Shown: positions 55,599-64,000 of the stretch, piece by piece
Numbering within the stretch: the stretch's first letter is position 1
How the letters are laid out: each line of letters opens with the position of its first letter
NCBI RefSeq assembly: GCF_037042905.1
Contig: NC_087247.1
Coordinates: 63,821,420-63,885,419 of the forward strand
DNA length: 64,000 bases
Reading direction: 5' to 3'
DNA from: Lytechinus pictus
Taxonomy: Eukaryota > Echinodermata > Echinoidea > Temnopleuroida > Toxopneustidae
The notes under the pieces: generated by a model
Seen by the model: only the letters and a program-made list of their open reading frames with translations
Databases searched by the model: none
Told to the model about the DNA's origin: nothing
Program-made: the position numbers and the translations under genes

Positions 55599-56101
55599 GT
55601 AAGTTAACACTTTTAGAAAAAAAAATGATCATAATAATACCATGAGATTACCATAATACCATTAATTACTCTCTATCATTTTCATCTCAAACCATAATGT
55701 ATATTTGAACTTAGTGAAACTGAGATTAAGCCTAGATGATTTTTTAAATTTGAGTCTCCCCAATCTGTATGATGTACCGTAATTACATATTTTCACTGGG
55801 TTTTTTTAATTTAAATAATGATTATTGCGCTAAACCACTATCTACCTTCCTCCCGCCTCCCAAGCGCAGTTCAACATGTTTTTTTTTTATTATTATTTGT
55901 TTTGGTTTTAATAGGGGATCATCCAAATTTGTTCAAGCTCAATCCCTCCTCAAAATGACGATTACATGAAATTAGTTTAAAACAGTGTTAAGAATAAAAA
56001 TGTTTCAAATCAATTAATGAAAAGAATTTATGCAAAAAGAGAGTGCTATTTTATTGCTGGCTGTGCATGCACTCTCTCGTATACTACACTGAAACAATTT
56101 G

Positions 56102-56169
<68 letters not shown>

Positions 56170-56192
56170 GTATATATATAATATATATATAC

Positions 56193-56239
<47 letters not shown>

Positions 56240-56790
56240 ATATATAGTAAATAGTGGTAGTAAAATACGAGCTGTGATTGGGGCTAAATTGGCCCGGTAC
56301 CACATGACCTCCCTTCAAAAAGTTATATTATACATAATTATGTACTATATAACTTTAGATTTTTGGAGGGTAAAACCACCCGTGTTAAATGAATAATGGC
56401 AATGCACATTTTAGCCAGTAAGCCCTGCGCGTACAGCATTTACTAAACGCGTACAATGCGTTAAATCTTAATTTTTATAGTGACGTCACTTTTTCCTGAC
56501 TCGCTCACAAGAATGTTGTACAGTTTGGTATAATAAACAGTGAACGTTCTATCATACAATATTACTGGACAATATGAACTCCAAATATAAAATTATCCCT
56601 CGGTTAAATAAATCTGCACTCGGGATAATGTTATATTTGTCGTACATAATAATCCATTATATTGTACAATAATTTGTACATGAGGGGAGGTTGTAGAAAC
56701 ATGGCTACCTTTTATCCTAAATATGAATTGAAGGAAGATTCATTTATAATCAGTATTGTTCCGTGTATTTTCTTTTCTTTCGAAAAACAG
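55599..56790. other. Intron with TA microsatellite
   Basis: Contains the TA tract at 56105-56246 and otherwise AT-rich sequence. Confidence 0.45.
56105..56246. repeat. Long (TA)n tract
   Basis: About 140 bp of nearly pure TA with a TAAATGTATATATATAATAT interruption whose mirror follows, so the whole tract is close to palindromic. Confidence 0.95.
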
Positions 56791-56917
56791 ACAAGTGAGA
56801 AAGAAAAAATTGCAACCGATCAGCGACCAAGAAAGTGAGATGCAACCGAAATGTGAGAATACAGAATCTACTCGTAACCTTGTTAACGGGAATTTGTCAA
56901 CTGGACATGCAAATTGA
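56791..56917 (+). CDS. Single-pass membrane protein, cytoplasmic tail and stop
   Basis: After the acceptor TTTCTTTCGAAAAACAG, phase 2 entry gives KQVRKKKLQPISDQESEMQP, then KCENTESTRNLVNGNLSTGH, AN and a TGA at 56915-56917. The basic cluster directly after the helix is a stop-transfer signal that puts this 42-residue tail in the cytoplasm. The tail is polar, rich in S/T/E/N, with no death or kinase domain. A poly(A) signal AATAAA at 57083-57088 would give a 3' UTR of about 190 bases. Confidence 0.6.
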
Positions 56918-57082
56918 GGAGCAGAACAGATAGACTGAGGGAGAGAGATGGAAAAAAGGGAGAAAGAAAGAGAACGAGAGAGGGGGGTCAGAGAATTTTG
57001 GCGGTCAAAAGACAATATAGCAGACTATATCGCCGAAAGGAGATTGATTTGAGAAGCAATCGGAAGAGAAGTCATGTCAGAG

Positions 57083-57088
57083 AATAAA
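57083..57088 (+). terminator. Poly(A) signal for the membrane-protein gene
   Basis: AATAAA about 165 bases after the stop codon at 56917, in AGAATAAAGAACC context. Confidence 0.4.
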
Positions 57089-57349
57089 GAACCGATTTAG
57101 CAATCATGGCAATGACGTTGGCAACTCATGAATCTCAGCGAATGGATTTGTTTTTCATCAAGAACACATCTGTGTACACAGGGTGATACTCAGCCTTTTA
57201 TCCCATTTTATATTTGTTGCTCATCTCATGTGTTTAAAGTATCTATATTATCAAAGCGTATATATAAAGAGACAGGGGCTTCGATCCATTTTTCAGATTG
57301 GGGGGGGGGGGCAAAATCATTAACGTTCCAAAGGCACTCGATCGTACAA

Positions 57350-57351
57350 AA

Positions 57352-57438
<87 letters not shown>

Positions 57439-57455
57439 CACACACACACACACAC
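57350..57455. repeat. Compound (CA)n-(TA)n-(CA)n microsatellite
   Basis: CA repeats, then TA repeats, then CA repeats again. Open stretches across it on both strands are artefacts. Confidence 0.95.
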
Positions 57456-57563
57456 ACGTTTTTTATAAAGAACAAGCTATATATCCAAGAAAAGATGATT
57501 GCAAATTGAAGCAGTTCTTTTGAGGCTTAGAACTGAAAACGGGACATTTACATTCACCAATTT

Positions 57564-57735
57564 AATCATGAAAAGTATGGGTTTTTGCTACAGAAATGAT
57601 GCGAGCGCGAAGCGCGAGCTGAAAATTTTTATATTCCAATCTGAAAAGCAATCATGAAAAGTATGGGTTTTTGCTACAGAAATGATGCGAGCGCGAAGCG
57701 CGAGCTGAAAATTTTTATATTCCAATCTGAAAAGC
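57564..57735. repeat. Perfect 86-bp tandem duplication of a GCGAGC unit
   Basis: The unit beginning AATCATGAAAAGTATGGGTT and holding GCGAGCGCGAAGCGCGAGC occurs at 57564-57649 and again from 57650 without visible differences. Confidence 0.9.
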
Positions 57736-57829
57736 GGACATTTTGAGCACGATTTTAAATAAAGAACGAGTTGTGTATCTCAATCTCGCTTGCTGAACAT
57801 TACAATCTTGTTTTTTTTTATGCATATCC

Positions 57830-57940
57830 GGAATTATTGGGGGGGGGGCAAAATGATGTTTGCCCCCCCAATATTTTCATTGGTGGGGCGATCACCCCCC
57901 CCCCTGCCCCCCCCCCCCCCCCAGGATCGACGCCTCTGTA
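57830..57940. repeat. G/C-tract MITE fragment ending GGATCGACGCC
   Basis: G run, CAAAATGATGTTTGCCCCCC, C runs and CCAGGATCGACGCCTCTG. The terminus resembles the GGGTGTCGATC end of 47331-49706. Confidence 0.5.
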
Positions 57941-58280
57941 AAGAGATGCACCCACAAGCTGAAGGTTTAATATTCATTGGCACTCAACCTTTAACCATGC
58001 TTTCACTTTATATGGTTTTTAAAGGGAAAATTCTGTATTAAGTTAATACTACTATACTATTTGGATAGAAGGAACATATTTAATCAAGCCAGGTTAAGAT
58101 AACAATAGCCAATTTTATGGATACTCTGAAAAAAAAAGAGTTGGTGAAAGCCCTCGTAAATAATAAATTTCAGGCTGCTTGTAGGGAATAATTACCGTAG
58201 CTAAATCAGTTCATAAAATCAACCAATCAATTTTAAACGTTTTATGATGTATAAGACAAAATTAAAGAAATAAGTTATGC

Positions 58281-58892
58281 TTAAAGGACAAGTCCACCCC
58301 AACAAAATGTCGATTTGAATAACAAGAGAAAAATCCATCGAGCATAACACTGAAAATTTCATCAAAATGGGATGTAAAATAAGAAAGTTATGACATTTTA
58401 AATTTTTGCTTAATTTCACATAATAGTTATATGCACATCCTGGTCGGTATGCTAATGAGGGAACTGATGACATCACTCACTCACTTTTTCTTTTGTATTT
58501 TATTATATGAAATATGATATATTGTAATTTTCTCCTCATTGTCCTGTGAAACAAAGTTTTATTTCTCCCTGAACATGTGGAATTACCATTGTTTAATATT
58601 ATATGGTTCAGTTAAGTTGGTCCTTATTGTCAAATCTGTAAAACTTGAAAATATTGTATAATCCAAACAATAAAAAACAAAAGAAATAGTGAGTGAGGGA
58701 CATCATCGATTCTCTCATTTGCATGTGACTAAATTGTGCATATAACTATTTTGAGAAATATAAGCGAAACTTTAAAATGTCATAACTTTCTTATTTTACA
58801 TCCGATTTTGATGAAATTTTCAGCATTATGCTTGTCTGATTTTTCCCTGTTGATTCAAATCAACATTTTTATGAGGTGGACTTGACCTTTAA
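58281..58892. mobile_element. Fold-back MITE (GTCCACCCC family), copy 2
   Basis: TTAAAGGACAAGTCCACCCC at the left and GGTGGACTTGACCTTTAA at the right. Inner arms (CATAACACTGAAAATTTCAT, AAAGTTATGACATTTTAAA) fold back as in 34017-34624. TTAA at both edges. Confidence 0.88.
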
Positions 58893-60158
58893 TTTTGGGG
58901 AACAGTACTGAAGACTGAATTTGTCTTTTTGAACAGTTAAAAGCCTCCTTTTTTTAAACAAAGATTATTATGAATTTGGAAGATATTTGGACAGTTAGAT
59001 GGCCCTTTGTGAATTCAGTCAATGTTAGCAATAAGACTCTATAGTCTACCATGTCTTACCTTTGTAATATAGTTGACCGTCCCATTTTTTGTCCATTCAC
59101 CCTATTTTGAAAGAGTAGAAATTGTAGAAATGGGTTTCACACAAAGTTCAACTTAGCTACACTGGCGTTCCCCGAGCGCTACTGACATTTTGGAAGTTCA
59201 AGAAAAAGGAAGAAAATGTGAGAATGAAAGGAGAAATGAAGGTGGAGAATAAAAAAAAGGGAAAAGGAAGGAAGAAGACAAAGAAGAAGGAGGAGGAGGA
59301 GAAGAAAAAGGGAGAAGATGAAAAGAAAAGAAGATGGTGAAGGAGGAGGGGAAGGGATGGGAGTAGTCGCGTTTAAATGCAACTGTAAAAAGAAAGTCCC
59401 AAAATGCACTTTGTGCTCTGCAGTAAATCAAATTGCATTTGATGTTTGGAGTTGTGTTTTAATTGGAAAGGGGTGGTGGGTGTATAAATAAAACGGTACC
59501 AGCAAGTGTAACAATTTCATGATAACCGTTATTTGCAATCATTTTCATTAGAACTGTACCATGCAGACTATTGATTTAAAGATTAATTACTGGTCACTAT
59601 CGATGACATTTCAAGACAAATATCAACGACAATTCTAAGAACCAGGAATGTTGGTTTTATAATCATATTCTAATATCACCGTTCAATTTCATGAACTTGG
59701 GATATAAGATGTCGGCCCTATTTGGTAGTGTTATTTCACAATTCAAATCCGGTCATCGACAGAAAATATTAGTTCGAACAGCAACAGAAAGTTTTGTCGT
59801 GTTATATTTCCATATTGAATAGCAACATGTCAATAACTATATAAGTTCGAATTTCTAACCATTTTAGGTACTCTCAATTGTAAATCCCCCTAAAAGTGTT
59901 AGTCACTATTCCATTTATGAATGCGCATGTCCTAAAACTGTAATAGTTAAAAACATGTTACAATGGATGTATTTCGATTACCAAAATAATTTTTTTTTCT
60001 GTCTTTTTGGGTCTAAATAAACTAATTTGAGTATTTATATTTTGTATTTCAGAGTGTTTGTTGCTTTCTCATACGCAATCACTAAATTTATAAGATTTTT
60101 TTTCAAAGGGTCTTTTTTTTTCTTAAGAAAAATAAAGACGTTACCTCAATGGTACATG
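58893..60158. other. No gene seen; purine tract
   Basis: A polypurine stretch of GAAGAAGGAGGAGGAGGAGA type lies at about 59195-59360. The rest is AT-rich. Confidence 0.5.
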
Positions 60159-60439
60159 CACTGTTAGAAAATTTGTCCTTAAAATAAAAGAAGTTCCTGC
60201 AGCAGAGTCTCGAGAACACCTGTAATCTTACCAGATTGCGTAATCTTACAGGAAATTGGTATTTGGTGTATGGAACCTTATAAATTTCCTTAAAGAAAAC
60301 ACCATTTTCCCCTTTTTAAACAGACCTGTTCTGTTAAATTGCAGAAAAATTCCTGTTTTATGAATTTACAGAATGATTCTGTTATTGCTTTCTGCAAAAT
60401 CTTCTTTTTTTCTGTAAAATCAGGGTTTTTTTAACAGTG
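60159..60439. mobile_element. MITE with CACTGTTA...TAACAGTG ends, inverted copy
   Basis: Reverse-complement copy of 18741-19033 with the same internal order (AAAGAAGTTCCTGCAGCAGA, CAGGAAATTGGTATTTGG, AACAGACCTGTTCTGTTAAA). Confidence 0.8.
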
Positions 60440-60715
60440 TGTCCTCAGCGTATAATATAATTTTCAGAAAGAACTAGTGGATGAAAACAAAATCAATGGT
60501 CGCTGCACTTTGTAAGATTGGATCCCCCCATATTAACATGCCTTTATCAAAACTTTACACAAACTTTAAGACAAATACATGTATGCTTTATATATTCATT
60601 ACTATGCGATCATTAGTTTCGATTATTAGTATTTCTTTATAGAAAGTGAAACTGTTATTATTTCAATATGTCCTTAGATATAAGTGCTTTTGGCAAAAGA
60701 CACTCGATAGTGCCA

Positions 60716-61300
60716 TTAAAGGGATGGTCCAGGCTGGAGATATTTATATAGAGAGTATAATTCACAAAGCGAAATGCTGAAAAACGAAGTAATTGAATTT
60801 TAAAGATTTGCATTATTCCGGTTAAACAGTTCTAGGCATGTCTTTATGAATATTCATTAGGTGGGCTGATGATGTCATATCCCCACTTATTATTTTGTAT
60901 TTTATTGTATGAAATTAGGTTTATTCAAAAATTTTCTACCTAGAACTAAAACAATTGGAGTGACAACTGATTAAGTGCATTAGTTATTTATTGCCGCAAC
61001 TTATACTTCATCATAATGGAGACACATCATTTACACATGTATGAAAAAATGAAACATTACTTTATGATTTCATTGTAACATAAGAAAAAGGGAAGTGGGG
61101 ATGTGACATCATCAGCCCATCTAATGAATATTCATGACGATGTGCATATAACTGTTTTCACAAGACATTGATAAACTTTAAAATTCAATAACTTCGTTAT
61201 TTGTTATCAGATTTTGACTATGAAATTTTCAGCATTTTGTTCTGTGAATTTTACTCTATTTATTAAGATATAAATAATTTCACCCCGGACCATCCATTAA
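60716..61300. mobile_element. Fold-back MITE with TTAAAGGGATGGTCC ends
   Basis: TTAAAGGGATGGTCC at the left and GGACCATCCATTAA at the right. Inner arms such as AATTCACAAAGCGAAATGCT, GAAAAACGAAGTAATTGAAT and CATGTCTTTATGAATATTCA have complements on the right. Related in plan to the GTCCACCCC family. Confidence 0.8.
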
Positions 61301-61404
61301 TAGCATCTAAATGGCACTTGGCTGGTACATATACAAATAATTCATATTGTTTAAAAGTATAAAGCCTATATAAAACCTGTGAAATCTGTTTATTCACATT
61401 TCAG

Positions 61405-61461
61405 AGTCTCATTCACATGAATGAAAGTAAAAACTCTGATTTCATCATGGATGAACCCTCT
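61405..61461 (+). CDS. Candidate small exon, phase 0-0
   Basis: Acceptor (GTTTATTCACATTTCAG) and donor (CCCTCT|GTAAGTCAA) bound 57 bp, exactly 19 codons. Only the phase 0 frame is open (SLIHMNESKNSDFIMDEPS); the other two have stops. Polar peptide, family unknown. No partner exon found. Confidence 0.35.
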
Positions 61462-62787
61462 GTAAGTCAAACCGGGAATACCCCATTTTCAGTGTCTCTG
61501 ACTAATTAAGATTTTACACTGTACACTTGCCATGATTAAAATTATTTATAAACATTATATAGCATTGTTAACATCCAATTATTATTTTTTTTGTGTGTTC
61601 ATTGTTCCGAGAATATTGCGAGTTACTTTGACTCGGAATTGAGTGAGCTGATGCCACTCAATTTAGAATCTGAATCTCGGAATATAGGGTCGACTCGCAG
61701 CCGGTGGCATTATTAGGAGTAGAAGGGGGAGAAGAAGAAGAAGAGGAGGATGAGGAGGAAGGAGAAGAAAGAGGAGAAGGAGAAAAAAAGGAGGAGAAGA
61801 AGGATGAGGATTGACCAGATATTATTTTGAAGAAATTTTTGAACAAAAAATGAGGAAGTTATCCAATGTGGAAGTTTCGTTTTATTTTAATGAATTATGC
61901 ATGTTGTCATGAATATAAAATGAGCGAGTTGGCGATATCTTGTCCCCATTTATGGAACATTATAATTTATTTGTTACATATATTCTACTTAATACAAGTT
62001 GCAATATGAATTATGATCTTTAACTTTTAATCAGTGCTCCATCCATAAGAGCAGAAGATTGGAACTATAATTCCATACATAGAATATGTACAAAAGAATT
62101 AATGGGGAGATTGCAAAATCAGTCTGCTCAATGCATTTTCACTTTAAATGAATGTAACTACATACATGACATTTCAAAATAACGCGATCAATACTATAAC
62201 TTTGTAATTATTTATCAAATGTTATAAAGTCTTTGGCTTGTTAAATTTTTGTCTATCGATTGATTCAATTTGTAACATTTTCAGGCTCACAACCATTTAT
62301 GTGCAAGAAACGATATCATGGGCGGAGTCAGGATTCTACTATTTTTATTTCATGGGGGGGGGAGACAACCTAAAGATGTCACTTTCCCCCCTCTCACTCA
62401 CATGATAGATATTTTATATTATAGAGTTAAACTAACAACAAATTTTTTTACCACTAGAAAAATAATGAGGCATGTGGCCCCCTACGCCACTTATACTGTA
62501 GCACGTTGGATATTGTGTCATTGCAGGCATGAAGAATGAAACATCATTTCTATAGTCCAGTAGACAGTCTCAAAGAAGATATGCCAGGTACAAGACCTGG
62601 AAAAATTGTTTAGCACAAGATTTTTTTTTAGATTTGTGTTCTAGATGGGTATTTGGTTGCCACTTTGGCAACCCTCAGCATTTTTTTAATGAGCATTTTA
62701 TTAGCATAATCATAACTAGCACATATATTAAATATTCGGAAAACCTTAAAATATACACGCTATAAATATTGGGAAAAAGTGCCCCAT
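61462..62787. other. No gene seen; purine tract and repeat fragment
   Basis: A GGAGAAGAAGAAG-type purine tract lies at about 61716-61815. At 62318-62495 GGGCGGAGTCAGGATTC, a G run and GTGGCCCCCTACGCCAC mark a degraded G/C-ended MITE. Confidence 0.5.
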
Positions 62788-62970
62788 GAGGGTAATTATG
62801 TGTCTAACCAATATTGGGCTTTTATTTTGGCCATTTTTATTTATCCAGTGTGATGAAAATTTTGCCCATTCTAAAGTAATTGCTGCTTATTTTTTAAACC
62901 TTACAGGACAATATGCTTCTCGCATTGGGTAAAATACTGCCCCAAATTGGTTGGACACATAATTACCCTC
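62788..62970. mobile_element. Palindromic MITE with GAGGGTAATTATGTGTC ends
   Basis: GAGGGTAATTATGTGTCTAA at the left and TTGGACACATAATTACCCTC at the right pair over 32 bp. Weaker pairing continues outwards (AATATTGGGAAAAAG with TTACCTCAATATT), so the true element may reach about 62762-62998. Confidence 0.7.
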
Positions 62971-63071
62971 GTGTTGGTGAAAATTTACCTCAATATTCAT
63001 TACAGTGTAGATGATACAGCTCTTCTGTTTTCAGGTTTTATGGATTATAAGTGACAAAGAAATATAATATA

Positions 63072-64000
63072 CAGTGCGTATCAAAAAAAAGTTTACACTT
63101 AGAAAAAATCCTGTAAAATTATACATTTGTAATATTCTGAAGGTTTTTCCACAATTTAACATTGGTACAGATCCATTTTAGCTAAAAACGATATAACTGT
63201 CGAAAAATATTTCCGCTTGAGTGAGCACCACTTACTTTTGAAAGTAAGTGAAAAACGATTTGCGCAGAACTTTGAAATAGTTATGCGAATAAAAGTAGAT
63301 CTTATTCATGAAGATCACGTGGAATTTAGCTAGTAAAATTGATTTGAAGATATCTTTTACCTTTTTAAACTTGTTTCCTTGCCCAAAACACTTCGAAGAG
63401 TGCATTGCGCGATTTGCACCCCACCCCACACACCGAGGCCATCGTGACGATATTTGCTTTACACTGAGCTGTGATTTACATGAAATGGGTTAGGCTTGAT
63501 TTTCATTTTGTTAATCATTGTCAAGCTTGGAAAAAGTGTGTAGAAACAAGTATTAAATGAAAAATGAAATGTAAACCCGCTTTAAATGATAAAAACTTAG
63601 TGACAAAATGCTGGAGATGTCTGATATAAACTTTTGTTCAGATTCAGTTATGTCCTCAGATCCAGCTGGCACAAAAAGGGTAAAGGTTGTACTTACCAAG
63701 TGTTGAAATTTCAATTTGGGTGGTAAAATTGTTACAAAATGCTTGAATGTATCCGTTTTATTTTAATTGACTAAAAGTGCAAGGGAAATGTATGAGAAAT
63801 GTTTCGCAGGGTAAGTTTGATTTCACCCTTTCCCTTGACACAGCGTGAAAACGAGCATTTCTGCGCAAACAGATTTCTGCGAGCTTTACAAAAATGGACA
63901 TTGCTCACTCAAGTGTAACATTCTGTCAAAACTTTTATTGGATAGATGAGACCCAAACCCAAGATTATATGTGAAAATATTTCCCACATGTTGTATATTT
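63072..64000. mobile_element. Left part of a TIR element starting CAGTGCGTATC, runs off the window
   Basis: CAGTGCGTATCAAAAAAAAG, TTTACACTT preceded by TATA resembles termini of widespread Tc1/mariner-like MITEs of marine animals. Internally CGCTTGAGTGAGCACC (63215) and GCTCACTCAAGTGTAAC (63904) are inverted. The 61-codon open stretches here are unrecognised. Confidence 0.45.

Noticed and set aside
56046-56318. ORF with long IYIYIY runs
   Set aside because: Translation of the TA tract.
57128-57523. 131-codon plus-strand ORF
   Set aside because: Its second half is the CA/TA microsatellite and the first half has no recognisable domain.
59179-59431. Leucine/serine-rich minus-strand ORFs
   Set aside because: They are translations of the GAAGAAGGAGG purine tract.

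Overview
This window is eukaryotic nuclear DNA. It is AT-rich, has no operons or long host ORFs, and carries spliced-looking exon candidates, LINE tails, LTRs and a very high density of inverted-repeat elements. The repeat content points to a marine deuterostome, most likely a sea urchin or other echinoderm: GCGAGCGCGAAGCGCGAGC arrays, TTAA-ended fold-back MITEs, G/C-homopolymer-ended MITEs, and a giant fold-back element built like the sea urchin TU elements. The species call is inference. I could not name any host gene.

Layout. 1-9 kb: fragments of a TIR repeat, then candidate 3' exons of an unrecognised plus-strand gene (890-1096 and 5456-7145), broken up by MITEs. 9-19 kb: repeat-dense, with an array of GCGAGC units holding a MITE with an 8-bp target duplication, several fold-back MITEs, a LINE tail, and a TIR repeat whose 163-bp units each carry a perfect nuclear-receptor DR1 sequence. 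20.2-28.7 kb: a complete, very young Ty3/gypsy-type LTR retrotransposon on the minus strand. Its 426-bp LTRs look identical, the target duplication is GTAC, the primer site fits tRNA-Ser, and it has a polypurine tract. It keeps Gag but lacks protease catalytic, RT, RNase H and integrase domains. In their place is a duplicated pre-RT linker module with a 21-residue unit amplified six-fold.

28.7-37 kb: a possible head-to-head promoter (29.04-29.54 kb) with short first exons on both strands, a 141-bp perfect inverted repeat, LINE 3' ends, MITEs and one convincing minus-strand phase 1-1 exon (36400-36534). 37.2-46.4 kb: a fold-back element with arms of about 2.2 kb. Its right arm is interrupted by a 4.6-kb TIR element that itself contains further MITEs. 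46.8-50.3 kb: three elements nested in each other, the middle one bounded by a 9-bp target duplication.

50-64 kb: a 5'-truncated LINE, more MITEs, and three exons (54.28-56.92 kb) that join in phase to encode the membrane segment and tail of a single-pass membrane protein. Then come simple repeats, fold-back MITEs, one more exon candidate and the start of a TIR element running off the window.

Host coding content is sparse and partial. Most of the sequence is layered transposable elements, many of them non-autonomous.
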